A DNA stretch of 64,000 bases from Argentina anserina (taxonomy: Eukaryota > Streptophyta > Magnoliopsida > Rosales > Rosaceae): contig NC_065877.1 in the NCBI RefSeq assembly GCF_933775445.1, forward strand, positions 29,326,001-29,390,000, read 5' to 3'. The position numbers were made by a program, and so were the translations under genes. The notes beneath the pieces are model-generated. The model was not told where the DNA came from and did not search any database. It worked only from the letters and a program-made list of their open reading frames with translations. Each line of letters opens with the position of its first letter. The first letter of the stretch is position 1. Below, one piece after another: positions 11,547-23,151 of the stretch.

Positions 11547-14500
11547 AAGTTGGCGCATACACATCAACCATGCCCAACTTGCAAAGTGAGTCATAAAAAA
11601 CATTCTTGGACACTCCTTTGGTGAGTATATCTGCAAGTTGCTCTTCTGTAGGAACAAACGGAAAGCAAATGATCTCAGCGTCTAACTTCTCTTTTATAAA
11701 GTGACGATCAACCTCTACATGTTTTGTACGATCATGTTGCACAGGATTTTGTGAAATATTAATAGCTGCCTTGTTGTCACAGTATAGTTGTATAGCATTC
11801 TTAGGTTTAACACCCAAATCTTGTAGCAAATTCCTAATCCACAACAACTCGCACACTCCTTGAGCCATACCTCTGTATTCTGCTTCAGCACTAGATCGAG
11901 CTACCACATTTTGTTTCTTACTCCTCCATGTAACAAGGTTACCTCCAACAAAGGTAAAATACCCTGATGTTGACCTCCGATCTGTAATGTTTCCAGCCCA
12001 GTCTGCATCTGTGAAGCCACAAACATCAACGATATTGTTATGATTAGAAAACATTACTCCTCTCCCTGGGGCTGACTTCAAGTACCTCAAGATCCTTACA
12101 ACAGCATCCATGTGGTCCTCACTGGGGTTATGCATGAACTGACTTACTACACTTACTGCATACGCAACATCTGGTCTGGTATGTGATAGATAAATCAGGC
12201 GCCCGACTAGCCTCTGATAACGCGGTTTGTCAGTAGGGACTTGATCTGGATACTCTGCTAACCGGTGGTTCTGCTCAATAGGAGTATCAATGGGAGTGCA
12301 GTCCAACATACCTGTCTCTGTTAGTAGATCAAGGATGTACTTCCTTTGACACAGATAGATACCTTTGCTTCCCCGGGCTACTTCAATGCCTAAGAAGTAC
12401 TTGAGTGTACCTAGGTCCTTCATCTCAAACTCTGTGGCAAGCTGTTTCTGTAATCTATCCACCTCAACAGTATCATTCCCAGTAACTACCATATCATCAA
12501 CATATATAATTAGGGCTGTTACCTTCCTTTGTTGATGTTTGAGAAATAACGTGTGGTCTGAATTACTTTGTCTGTAGCCAAGTTTCCTCATGAATTGTGA
12601 GAATCTTCCGAACCAAGCACGAGGTGACTGTTTAAGACCATACAAAGACTTTCTCAATCTGCATACGGAGTTACTTGGGGAGGTGGCCACATATCCAGGC
12701 GGAAGATCCATGTATACTTCCTCTATTAGTTCTCCATGAAGGAATGCATTCTTGACATCAAACTGCCTAAGTGGCCAGTTCAAGTTAGCAGCGACAGAGA
12801 TCAATACCCGGATAGTGTTCATCTTTGCCACAGGTGCAAATGTCTCATCATAGTCTATGCCATATGTCTGGGTGTACCCCTTCGCTACTAGGCGTGCTTT
12901 ATACCGGTTTACTGACCCATCTGGATTATGTTTCACTGTAAACACCCAACGACATCCTACGGTTTTCTTGCCATATGGTGGAGGTACAAGCTCCCAAGTA
13001 TTGTTCTTTTGTAATGCTTCCATCTCTTCCTCCATTGCTTTCCTCCATTTTGGATCTCCCAATGCATCCTGCACTTTGTTAGGTACTGATATAGTAGATA
13101 TTTGATTCACAAATGACTCATATGACTTAGATAATCTTTTGGTAGATATAAAGTTTGCCACTGGATACTTGGCTTTAGTCTGAAGGGTAGGCTCATATTT
13201 TTTTGTTGGTTGTCCCCGAGTAGACCTATTTGGCAAAACATATTGTCTACTAGTATCCCTAATAGAATGACTAACCTCAGGTGAGTGATCTTCTGTACCA
13301 GGAGGGCATTGGTCAGGGGTATAAACAGTGATACGGGAGATATGAGGGGCAGTTGTGTTGTCAGCTTCTGGTGTCTCAATTGATTGAGTGACAACCTCTG
13401 GTGGCGCCTGTGTGGCTGATGATTGAGTAACAACCTCTGGTGGCGCCTGCGTGGCTGATACTTTGGTAATCTCAACGGGACCTGTTACCACATCGACTGG
13501 CTCACTTGTCTCCCCCTTTCCATGATATAACTCTTCAAAATATGAATTCTCCCCCTGAAGAGTAGTATCAGAAGAGGAAAAATAACTCATATCCTCAAAA
13601 AAGGTAACATCCAGAGTGACATAGTACTTCCGAGTAGGGGGGTGATAGCACCGGTATCCTTTCTGATGTCCTCCGTACCCAACAAACACACATTTAATTG
13701 CCCGGGCATCCAACTTAGAACGTTGATGTTGTGGAAGATGAACAAAAGCAACACAACCGAAAACACGGGCAGGAAGATTATGAAAAGAGGGTAAGGAGAC
13801 ATGAGATGCAAGCACCTCATAGGGAACTTTCCCTTGAAGGACACGAGATGGAAGACGATTAATAAGGTGGGCGGAAGTAATGACAGCATCACCCCAAAGG
13901 TATTTAGGCATGTGGGCACTAAAGAGAATACACCGAGCCATTTCAAGTAAATGACGATTTTTTCTTTCAGAAACCCCATTTTGCTCAGGTGTGTAAGGAC
14001 ACGTTGTTTGATGAACAATTCCATGTGTGTTAAAGAACTCCTGAAAGACATGATTCACATATTCCCCCCCATTATCAGACCGAAGAATGCGAATGGTGGC
14101 ATTATATTGTGTTTGGACAGAGGTATAGAAGGCACGAAAAGCTGAAAAAACCTCATTTTTATTTTTAAGAAGAACAATCCATGAGAGACGTGTGCAATCA
14201 TCAATAAATGACACAAAATATCGCATTCCTGATACAGTTGACTCTTTCGAGGGTCCCCAAACATCAGAATGGATTAATTCAAAAGGAAGAAAACTTTTAG
14301 TAGAAGTACTAGGGGAATAAGTAGATCGATGACTCTTGCCCAAAACACATGTCTCACAACATAAACAAGACTCGTCCACATTAATAAATAAAGTAGGCAT
14401 GGATTTTTTCATAACACTAAAGGATGGATGCCCTAAGCGACGATGCCATAACCAAACTTCACTTAGCTTGTCAGAAGTGGAGAGTAAAGCGGTCTGAGAC

Positions 14501-15930
14501 GGTCCCCCTGGTTTTTCCCCTGCGTATGTCAGATCCAGATGAAACAACCGGCCCCTCAGATACCCCCGACCAATTACCCGTCTGGTGAGAAGATCCTGAA
14601 AGATCACATACATAGGAAAAAAGGTCACAGAGCACTGAGCGTCAGCGTTCAATTGGGGAACAGAGATCAAATGATGAGATAAAGCAGGAACATAGAGTAC
14701 ATTGTGAAGCTCTATGGTGGGAGTAATACGAACAGACCCTGTCCCTAATACGGGGAATGCCTCACCATTAGCATTAGTAACATAGGGTACGGGTGGAGGG
14801 GATAATACGGTAAAATAAGATTTGGCATAAGTCATATGATCAGATGCACCAGAATCAATAATCCAGGTATCAGAACTAACAGAGTGAGAAATATTGAATG
14901 CCATACCAATTTGACCACGGCCAACGATGGATGCGGTAGGTGCTCCTCCAGCAGTATGATGATCCTGCCCAACCACACCATAGATATCGAGTTCCGGAAC
15001 TAAGTGAAGAGCTGCTGTTGCCTTTGCCTGGGGACGATAATTAGGCCTTTTGGGCCTAAGATGTGGATATAATTTCCAACAGGTCGCACGAGCATGGTTG
15101 GTGTCATGGCAATAAGAGCAAGGAGGGCGGGGCTGATTCCCGAAACCTGGTGGTGGTCCATGTCGATGAAGGGGAGCGGAAGTTGCTTGCGGAAGAGGTG
15201 GTGCCGGAGATCGAGCATGAACAGTAAGGCTGGAAATGACAGCCGGTGCCGGAAGAATACTCTCTTGCTGAGACTCATCCTTTCGGATATAGGTGAAAGC
15301 GGTGAGTAGGCTAGGTGGTTCGGTCATTCGGAGCAATTCGCCTTTCGCACTGGTATGCTTGGCATCAAGACCTTTCAGAAAATGGTGAACTCGTTCAAGC
15401 TCCTTCTCCTTTTGGTACCAAACGATATCCTCTTGATTTTGAATCATGCAAGGACGTTTCGCATCAATCTCAGCCCAAATATTCTTTAGTTTGGTGAAAT
15501 AGTGCGCCACCGGTTGCCCATCCTGGTGTATGGCCAAAGCTGTGCACATCAACTCATGAACCTGTATGAAATCAGAGTCATTACTAAATAAGCTAGTTAG
15601 TGTCTCCCATATTGCCTGTGCGGTAGCACATGCCTCCACCAGATCAACTATCTCATCATTCATAGCTTTCCACAAGACTGACATAACGAGACCATCATCG
15701 TCGTCCCATTTAGTGTAGGCAACAATATCCTCAGGACTAGGAGCTTTAGTGACGCCGGTGACATGTCCCATCTTATGCATGCCTCGAAGATGAGCAGTCA
15801 TAAGTCGTTTCCATTTACGGAAATTGGTTCCGTTGAGTTTGGTGCCCCCAAATGATCCACTATCAGAACTTTTGACAGATACTTCGAAGGTCGGGAGCTG
15901 AGAACCCTCAGTTTCGTGTCCAGAACCCAT
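11545..15930 (-). CDS. copia-2 gag-pol polyprotein
   Basis: This is one open frame of 1,461 residues from ATG 15930 (MGSGHETEGSQ). The frame stays open to 16005, but that adds only 25 hydrophobic residues from the leader, and copia-1 keeps the ATG at the 15930 position. Domain order is: gag; CCHC knuckle (CSYCHDTNHARATC); aspartic protease (IIDSGASDHMT); GAG-preintegrase with HRRLGHP and CETC; integrase with HSDVWGPS, RSDNGGEY and the catalytic Glu in SERKNRH; reverse transcriptase with LIIYVDDMV; and RNase H with FTDADWAG, SSAEAEY and YCDNKAA. This order (integrase before RT) defines Ty1/copia. No lesion was seen in any catalytic motif. It would copy the element through an RNA intermediate in virus-like particles. 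Confidence 0.95.
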   Translation of the reverse strand: MGSGHETEGSQLPTFEVSVKSSDSGSFGGTKLNGTNFRKWKRLMTAHLRGMHKMGHVTGVTKAPSPEDIVAYTKWDDDDGLVMSVLWKAMNDEIVDLVEACATAQAIWETLTSLFSNDSDFIQVHELMCTALAIHQDGQPVAHYFTKLKNIWAEIDAKRPCMIQNQEDIVWYQKEKELERVHHFLKGLDAKHTSAKGELLRMTEPPSLLTAFTYIRKDESQQESILPAPAVISSLTVHARSPAPPLPQATSAPLHRHGPPPGFGNQPRPPCSYCHDTNHARATCWKLYPHLRPKRPNYRPQAKATAALHLVPELDIYGVVGQDHHTAGGAPTASIVGRGQIGMAFNISHSVSSDTWIIDSGASDHMTYAKSYFTVLSPPPVPYVTNANGEAFPVLGTGSVRITPTIELHNVLYVPALSHHLISVPQLNADAQCSVTFFPMYVIFQDLLTRRVIGRGYLRGRLFHLDLTYAGEKPGGPSQTALLSTSDKLSEVWLWHRRLGHPSFSVMKKSMPTLFINVDESCLCCETCVLGKSHRSTYSPSTSTKSFLPFELIHSDVWGPSKESTVSGMRYFVSFIDDCTRLSWIVLLKNKNEVFSAFRAFYTSVQTQYNATIRILRSDNGGEYVNHVFQEFFNTHGIVHQTTCPYTPEQNGVSERKNRHLLEMARCILFSAHMPKYLWGDAVITSAHLINRLPSRVLQGKVPYEVLASHVSLPSFHNLPARVFGCVAFVHLPQHQRSKLDARAIKCVFVGYGGHQKGYRCYHPPTRKYYVTLDVTFFEDMSYFSSSDTTLQGENSYFEELYHGKGETSEPVDVVTGPVEITKVSATQAPPEVVTQSSATQAPPEVVTQSIETPEADNTTAPHISRITVYTPDQCPPGTEDHSPEVSHSIRDTSRQYVLPNRSTRGQPTKKYEPTLQTKAKYPVANFISTKRLSKSYESFVNQISTISVPNKVQDALGDPKWRKAMEEEMEALQKNNTWELVPPPYGKKTVGCRWVFTVKHNPDGSVNRYKARLVAKGYTQTYGIDYDETFAPVAKMNTIRVLISVAANLNWPLRQFDVKNAFLHGELIEEVYMDLPPGYVATSPSNSVCRLRKSLYGLKQSPRAWFGRFSQFMRKLGYRQSNSDHTLFLKHQQRKVTALIIYVDDMVVTGNDTVEVDRLQKQLATEFEMKDLGTLKYFLGIEVARGSKGIYLCQRKYILDLLTETGMLDCTPIDTPIEQNHRLAEYPDQVPTDKPRYQRLVGRLIYLSHTRPDVAYAVSVVSQFMHNPSEDHMDAVVRILRYLKSAPGRGVMFSNHNNIVDVCGFTDADWAGNITDRRSTSGYFTFVGGNLVTWRSKKQNVVARSSAEAEYRGMAQGVCELLWIRNLLQDLGVKPKNAIQLYCDNKAAINISQNPVQHDRTKHVEVDRHFIKEKLDAEIICFPFVPTEEQLADILTKGVSKNVFYDSLCKLGMVDVYAPT

Positions 15931-16036
15931 TGAAAAGAAACAAAGTATTAAGATAGCAAACAAAAAACAAAAAATGAGAACAATCTGTCGTCGGTGTATT
16001 TGCACTGACGGTGAGTATGAACCGACAAAATCTGGC

Positions 16037-16196
16037 GAACCGGGTCGGATCGGTGGACCGGGTCGGGTCGGAGTACCGGGTCGGGTCGGTGGACCGGGTC
16101 GGATCGGTGGACCGGGTCGGGTCGGTGGACCGGGTCGGATCGGAGTACCGGGTCGGGTTGGTGGACCGGGTCGAATCTGTTGACCGGGTCGGGTCT
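16037..16196 (+). repeat. 18-bp tandem repeats in the copia-2 leader
   Basis: Eight to nine imperfect copies of ggtggaccgggtcgg(a/g)tc lie between the primer-binding site and gag. The period is in frame, which explains long spurious frames such as Ser-Thr-Asp-Pro-Thr-Arg repeats on both strands. Confidence 0.8.
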
Positions 16197-16270
16197 AGAG
16201 CGTTTTTTTGGGGCCGGGCCGGGGCGAGCTCTAACCGGGTCGGTGTAGAGAGATCGGGGAAATGCTTCGG

Positions 16271-16376
16271 CGAGCAGCGGCGACTGAGGACGTCCGGCGA
16301 GCAGCGGCGAGGAGCGGCGAGCAGCGGCAAGCGGCGGCGAGCGGCGGCGAGCAGCGGCGAGCAGCGGCGAGCGGAG
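16271..16376 (+). repeat. GC-rich short repeat in the copia-2 leader
   Basis: Degenerate copies of gcgagcagcg form a second low-complexity block in the untranslated leader. No coding meaning is seen. Confidence 0.6.
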
Positions 16377-16565
16377 AGACTACTTCGGGTCGAGTAAGAT
16401 CACCGGAGATCGTTGGATGGCGCAGGGAAGGAGGCAGAACCCGACCGGAAGAGATGAAAGGCAGAAATGGAAGGCAGAACCCGACCGGAAGAGATGAAAG
16501 CAGAACCCGACCGGAAGAAGAAAAAAAACGGGAAAAAAAGTCCCAGAAAAAAAACAGAGCTCAAT

Positions 16566-16577
16566 GCTCTGATACCA
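16566..16577 (-). other. Primer-binding site of copia-2
   Basis: The minus strand reads TGGTATCAGAGC directly after the 5' LTR, complementary to the 3' end of initiator-Met tRNA as in most plant copia elements. Confidence 0.9.
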
Positions 16578-16711
16578 AGTTGAATTGCTTGAGTTTTTAT
16601 TGATGATTCATATACAAATTGCTTCCTATATATAGGCTAATTCATTCACCTACTCACTCCACTATCTCCACCACTATACCTACTACTCACACCTACTACA
16701 TTCCACTAACA
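16578..16711 (-). repeat. 5' LTR of copia-2
   Basis: Partner of 11404-11537, 134 bp. Transcription of the element should start here and run leftwards. Confidence 0.92.
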
Positions 16712-16756
16712 AATATTACCTCTCAGAGTCTAAAAAGATGTATTAAGGAACGTGTG

Positions 16757-19700
16757 TCACACAACTTCAGAGGAAAAGATGGGATCAGATCGATGTCCAG
16801 GAAGACAAGAACTGTCAAGCAGCTGTGACAAGGTAATCTTGTCAAAGCTGAGTGGTAGTAGAGATAGCCTTCGAGTTGATAGCTCCAAGGAAACCTCCTT
16901 CATGGTTGGCCGAGTTTGCGGATTGGTTCGCAAGCATGAAAATGCAAGGTTAGCAACAAACACCAGTTTCTCTGCAATTTGACCTCTAGGAGCTGAAAGG
17001 CGTTGATCCAAAATATCCCTCAGCAGTAGATCAAGCACAGTACTTGACGTCGATGATGATGAGGATGAGAAAAGTGAGATCATGAGGTCTCCTGGATGCT
17101 TTCCCATGATGACTTCGAGAATTAACACCCCAAAACTATAGACATCACATTTCTCATTCACTTCCATTGTGTATGCAAATTCTGCAAGGCCAAAATGATT
17201 CCTTGTTTACTTTTCAAGATGGTCACATACTATGCAAAAACACACTTAAATGAATGGTATAGATTAGAATCTCAAAACAACTCTCTTCATACGTAAGCAA
17301 GAGCACACACTATTAAATTCTATAGATGTGACACTATTAATTAAAGGTAGTGAGTACGTTATGCACTTCTGCCAATAATATGGTAGGTGATTAAATGTAA
17401 ATGGTTACCTGGAGCAGTGTATCCAAATGTGCCTGCAAATGAAGTCCATTTGGAAGAGTTTGGCTTCAAAATTCTAGCTGTACCAAAATCAGAGATGTAA
17501 GCATTGTATTCTAAATCCAGCAAAATGTTCTTGCTTGATATGTCTCGATGAACAATTGGAGGCGAGCAATCATGGTGCATATAGAATAATGCATCTGCCA
17601 CACTCTTGACAAGGTTTATCCTCGCAGTCCATTCAAACATAATTGATTCTTCGCCATTGTGCAGTAACTTTTCTAAGTTTCCCCCTTCCAGAAACTGGTA
17701 CACCAAGAATGAGTGGCGTGGATGTGTGCAAAAACCATAGAGTTTCACAATGTTTCGATGACGAATTTCTGAGAGTGCATGGATCTCACTCTCGAACGCC
17801 TTGAGATTTGCAACCTCACTTCCAGATTGTACTGTGTGAATTTTCTTCACTGCAACAATCTGGCCTGTTTGCAGCTCAGCTTTATAAACACTTGCATGCC
17901 CCCCTGCTCCCACACAATATTGAGAGTCGAATTCCTCTGTAGATTCAATGATGTCATCATATACCAATTTTCCATCATAGCTCCATATTGAAAAGAGATT
18001 CTCAGTTTGTACTTCTCCTTGCATTTTATGGCTTTCAATTGCAGTCTGGTGACGGCGACGACTGTAGAGAATCCCAAATACAATGAAGACAAGTAACAGT
18101 GTTCCAAAAATGGGGACTGTTATCAAAATGACGTTGACATTATGCTCTTCCCCGTTTCTTGGTGTAGATGAGCATGCCTTCAAACCTTTAGCTTTACCAC
18201 ACAAGCCTTTGTTACTCTCTAAAGCTTCAACAGGAGCCTCCGTGAATGCTTTGTTATCCGGGAGAGGACCCTTTAATTGATTGTAGGATATGTCAACAGC
18301 AGTCAAACTTAGCATATCGTGAAACGTGGATGGCAAGGAACCAGAAAGCTCATTGTGAGAGAGATTCAATGCTTCCAAGTTTTTCATTTCTGCAAACTGT
18401 GGTTGTATCTCTCCTCTCAGTAAGTTATGACTCAGATCGAGAACCTGAAGATACAGTAAGCGGCCCATCTCTGAAGGCAGATTGTCTGTGAATCTATTTA
18501 TGCTCAAATTCAAGTTCAACAGTTTTGAGCACCAACTTAATTGCACAGGAATTGATCCAGTGAGATTGTTTGCTGATAAGTCCAGACATTCAAGATTAGA
18601 AAGTCTTCCGATTTCCAAAGGAACACTTCCTGAAAGCTTATTACCACTCAAGTTGAGTTTGAACAGTGATACTAATCTCCCCAGTTCTTTTGGAACATCA
18701 CCAACTAGATAATTCAAAGAGAGGTCGAGAACTCGAAGCTGAAGCATATCTCCAAGTTGTGGAGGAATTCCTCCGGTAATCCTGTTATCAGATATTTTCA
18801 AACTTTGTAGACTTTGGCACTGCACCCAGTTCTGAGAAATTTCGCCATAGAAACTGTTATAGCTCAAATCAATATAGTTCAACTGTGGATATACTCCAAG
18901 ATCTTCGGATATATTTCCTGATAACCTGTTCCTGTCAAGCCTCACTCTGTACAAGTTGGAGCAGTTCTTAAAACTTTTAGGGATGGAGCCAATGAAATAA
19001 TTGTCATCTGCCGTGAAATTTACAAGTAGTCCACTATTGCAAATTTCTTGAGGAAGATAGCCAGATAACATGTTGTCTCCAACCCCTAAATTATGCAAGT
19101 TTGTAAGGTTATTTAGCTCTCCAGGAATTGAGCCATTGAGATTGTTCTGGAACAGCCCTAACTTGTATAGCAATGTGAGCTTGCCTAATTCTGGTGGGAT
19201 AAGGCCACTCAATTGATTTTGCTGGATATCTAACCAGGTGAGCTTGGTCAAGTTTCCTAAAGATGAAGGGATGGATCCATAAAATGTATTATTAAGAAGT
19301 GCTAAAGCAGTCAAACTGGCCAGGTTTCCTATGGATGCTGGAATTGGACCAGTTAGGTTGTTAAATTGCAAGTGGAGCTGGGTAAGGGATTTAAGGTTAC
19401 CTATGTCTTGAAGGACTGTTCCAGTAAGGTGATTACTTGACAAATATAGAAAGGTCAAGTTGCCCAAGCTCCATAAGGAGGCAGGGATTGGACCTGTCAA
19501 GCTGTTTTCACCCAGAACCAGCTCTTTAATTGACCTCAGTGATCCGATTTCATTGGGGATCGATCCATTTATGTCATTGCCATGCAGATAAAGTATGGTA
19601 AGACTTGTCAAAAGTCCTATCTCGGATGGGATTCTTCCAAAGAATTGATTTGTAGCCAAATCAAGGTAAATGAGCTTAGAAAGATTACTTAAACTCGATG

Positions 19701-20100
19701 GAAGGTTTCCATATAACAAGTTTTGGCTGAGATCAAGGCTGAGGAGAGAAGGGAAGGATGAAAAGTTGAAAGCATAGAGAGTACCTCTTAAACCAGCACG
19801 AGAAAGGCTAATGTTGTTGATGCTTCTGAATTCATTGCATGCAATACCAGTCCAGTTGCAAGGACTATTCCCAACCCATGAAGATATAAGAGCTTGGTTT
19901 TGGTCGTCAAGGCTAGCCCTCCATTTAAGAAGACCCTCTGCTTCTAGTCCCTCTGTTGATGCTGATGAAGGAAGTGTAAAAGATGCAGAAATTGCAACTT
20001 TGAAACAAAAAATTGAGGCAAGGGACATGACAACAGGGATGAACAACGTCCGACATGAAATGATCTCTATGGTAATCACTTTCTCTACCAAATGCAACAT
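16757..20100 (-). CDS. LRR receptor-like serine/threonine kinase (MIK2-like, LRR-XII/XI type)
   Basis: Two exons (17409-20100, 16757-17181) joined by GT-AG splicing give 1,038 residues. An N-terminal hydrophobic signal region is best read from Met25. It is followed by an LRR N-terminal cap (LLKWRASL to CNWTGIAC) and about 20 leucine-rich repeats (about residues 98-620). A membrane segment spans about 655-679. The cytoplasmic kinase shows the Gly-rich loop GAGGHASVY (from 730), Lys752, HRD at 851-853 and DFG from 871. The intron falls just before Glu of the TAPE motif, as is common in this group. All catalytic residues are present and the HRD arginine makes it an RD kinase. It should sit in the plasma membrane and sense an extracellular ligand, identity unknown. 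Only 40 bases of 3' flank precede copia-2. ATG 20100 is the first in frame, so the true start may be 72 bases later. Confidence 0.92.
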
Positions 20101-20913
20101 GATTTTCAGCTCTGAGGATTTTTAGTTGCAACGAAAAGATTGATACATAAGGGGATGAATGTCAGGTGCTGATATAAGTAGAAATTTTTCAACATTAACT
20201 ATAATACTATCGCCATCAACACTTGAGTAATGACTCATTTCAAGCTTTTTGCTCGATGGATGATATTGCTGGCCACAAATGAGTGAATCCCTATCTATGC
20301 CACAATAGCACCTTGTATTCTCTTATGATTTACAGTTTCTTAAGAGTCATTATCCCTCAATATCGATAATAATTTGTTCGCTATTTCCATGTCATAGTCA
20401 GGGTTATTAAAGGGTAACATTTCATTGTCATTGTGTTACTCATCGTAAGAATCCACGTGATCCACAATCATTCCACATTTGATAATTCAGACCGATAGTA
20501 ACATTTTAACGGATGTGAAATAATTCCATTTTGAAATGTATCTCAGCAGTTTGGATGGACTCCCCTACTTAACAAATTTCATTATTCCAGGGTTATCATT
20601 TCTTTTTTGCCTGGATTAAAATGGAAGTCCGGGCATTGCTCCATATCTAATGTAAATTTAGCTCTATGGCAATGATGATAATCATCTCGTGAAGATTGAA
20701 ACGGGCTGCATGCCACTCTGTAACCTACCATTGTTGTGTGACTTTATCTTCCCTCTATTTATCTCATTTGCCAGATTGTGTCAACTTACTTGATTACCAA
20801 GGAACAACCATCAAATTCTCTCATGGCTTTCCTTTGAAATGCTAAATGGCAAAATCAACAAAACCAATGGCACCTTGAAGAGATCTTGATTCTGAATAAA
20901 TTAACAATAGTTC
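20101..20913. other. Promoter of the receptor kinase and 3' flank of the phosphatase gene
   Basis: This stretch separates two minus-strand genes. It holds the upstream region of the receptor kinase and the 3' flank of the phosphatase. No gene, repeat or clear TATA box was recognised. Confidence 0.45.
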
Positions 20914-23151
20914 TTACAGGGTTGGTGGATGTTTCACACACTGCATGCCATCAGGCAACAACCTATGACTCATAGGTTTTAGTCCTGTCCTAGACCAAGT
21001 ACTCACAAGCGCAGTTTCTAGTTTCCTCACCTGCAATTATCAGTTTATCACCAGTAAAGTATTAGAGATAAATAGAGCAATCTGGTACTTAACTGCAGCA
21101 GACTAAACATATGTAACAGGGTGATTCATATCAACTTGCAACTAGTAAAATCATTCATTATTTTCTGACTTCCTTTTCCCAGCTTTCCAATGCGGCAATA
21201 CGTGATACAAAAAAACTCATGCAGCATAACTTTTTTAATAAGATGGTGGTCAACTTAAGATGAACATGATTGAGAGTTCAATCTTGTTTGGTTGCCTATT
21301 ATTTTGTTTTAGGTTAAAGCTTCAAGTGGAAGGGGCAGAAACCTTGAGTAGAATGCATCACAGGGATACAAGGTATCAAATTAAATCCCTCTAAGTTTTT
21401 TGGGTGTACTTATGCAGAAACGAACTCAAATGGTCAAACTTTTAACAGAAGGAGCCAACATTCTATAAACTCAAAGCTCACTCTATTTCCCCTTTATTCT
21501 TTCACTTTAAGTTTCTTTTGATTCGTTGGTTTCCCTCCTTTCCTTTATTCTCAGGTTGCCAAGACTTTGGTTTTTCCACCTTTGCTCTACAAGACAGTGT
21601 TAGAAGAATCCAAACTTTCCCAAAATTTATAAGGAGAAAACCGTGGCAAGATGGGACAGCTACAATTTCTGACACCAAAAACTAGACATTTGATGAATAT
21701 AGTGGTAGTCGATTGACTTTAACCAATTTAGGTAGAGATGAACCATTTACACCAAGTCACTAACAGTGGTATTCGATTGACTTTAACCATTTGATGAACC
21801 AATAGTAAAAGTCGATTGACTTTAATTAATGAGGTCAGTATGACATTCGTCATGTTGTTTCCAAGAAAAATGACAACACCAACATCTAGTAATCATGAAA
21901 GAATACCAACCTGCCTAACAATGAATGGCTCCTCCGCAAGACTCAAAGGCCCAGTTAAGATAGTTAGAAAGCCATTTTGATTCCCATAGACGATATCAGT
22001 CAAGGGTCGATCACCCACCTACCCAAAGACAAACAAGCAATCAGTATTCAGTAATCCAAACAAAAATCAAAACAAACAACACCACCACGTCTATGAATTC
22101 TTGTCTTACCATAATAAGATGTGACGACTTACAACCGAAATGCTTCTCGATCTCTTCAGCTGTCCCAGCTGGTTTCTTCACTCCTACAGCATAACCCAAA
22201 CTCATCCACATCAATTGCTACACAACCTGATATCAGTATCGTAGTCTTTCACATACATAATGCAAAAGGCTCAAACTTTTGCAGCATAGTAGATGCCTTA
22301 AAATTGGATAAACAAGCACTTACTATGCCTTATGACTTTAATTCCAATCGCACTTTCAAGCTCCCTAGCTTTCGAACCATCATGATCATATTCATACAAC
22401 CCTAACAATCACAAAAACCAATCTCACTATCAACAAAATTACACAAACATATCCCAGCATTTAAAAACAAAACCTGCATCAAATGCAGACAAAATTTACC
22501 AGCGGAGTTACTGAAGACGGCAATATCGGGCCCGAAAACCGATTTACACTGCTCGAGTGAAGACCCGAGAGGACCCCAAAGCGTCAAAGAGTAAGGAACA
22601 GTGAGAGTGTTGTCTTTATCAAACACAACTCCCTTGAAGCCCCTTCTGTGAAGCTCAACCCAATCAATGTGTCTTATGTCGGGCACCGAAACATGCGGCA
22701 GAGCCAAGTGCTGGTCTCTGACAAACACCCTAGCCGAAAGCACTATCGCCCCGAAGTTGAGTCTCTGCCCCAATGCTGCTTTCAAGTCTGCCAACCACAT
22801 GTTTCCAACTTTCTCGGTTTGGTCTTCAAATGGGCTTTCTGGGCCTGCTTGGTTGTTCCTACTGCTGCTGCTGCTGGTGGTGGGGTCTTCGGAGGAGGGG
22901 CTATATTGGAGGAGGAGAGTGTGGAGGTTATAAGGGTCGGAATCGGATTGGGAGTGGGAGTTGGGGGTGGGTTTGGTGTGGGAGAGGGAGAGGGAGAGGG
23001 AGCAGTGGGAGGTGAAGTGGGTGAGGGGTTTAAGGGGGAGAAAGGAGAGACAGGTAGGGTTTTTGGTGGGGTGGTGGAAGAAGAGAGGAGGAGAAGGGTT
23101 GGGGAGAGCGTAAGGGCATTTGGGCAGCGGAGGTGATGAGATTGACTGCAT
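20914..23151 (-). CDS. PGPP1: Phosphatidylglycerophosphate phosphatase, organellar HAD family (PGPP1-like)
   Basis: Four exons (22500-23151, 22110-22183, 21911-22018, 20914-21030) join with GT-AG introns and correct phases into 316 residues. The first 110 residues are rich in Ser, Pro and Thr, as expected of a plastid or mitochondrial transit peptide. HAD motif I is FDKDNT with nucleophile Asp178 and Asp180, motif II is the SNS at 214-216, Lys221 fits motif III, and VGDRPLTD supplies Asp245 and Asp250. The family (yeast Gep4, Arabidopsis PGPP1) removes phosphate from phosphatidylglycerophosphate to make phosphatidylglycerol for thylakoid and mitochondrial membranes. All motifs are intact. The next gene downstream on the same strand is the receptor kinase, with no functional link evident. 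Confidence 0.9.

Larger units (their letters stand above)
11404..16711 (-). mobile_element. Ty1/copia LTR retrotransposon, structurally complete (copia-2)
   Basis: The 5,308-bp element has the 5-bp TSD aatat (11399-11403 and 16712-16716) and two 134-bp LTRs that read as identical. Its primer-binding site and polypurine tract are intact, and one uninterrupted gag-pol frame fills most of the interior. All signals for an autonomous copia element are present. It inserted in sense orientation 40 bp downstream of the receptor-kinase stop at 16757. Identical LTRs and matching TSDs indicate a young insertion. Confidence 0.95.

Noticed and set aside
15908..16397. Arg/Ser/Thr/Asp/Pro-repeat frames on both strands
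   Set aside because: They arise from the 18-bp repeats in the untranslated leader of copia-2.
22648..23136. Gly/Val-rich plus-strand frame
   Set aside because: It is antisense to the Ser/Pro-rich transit-peptide region of the phosphatase gene, whose exon structure is well supported.
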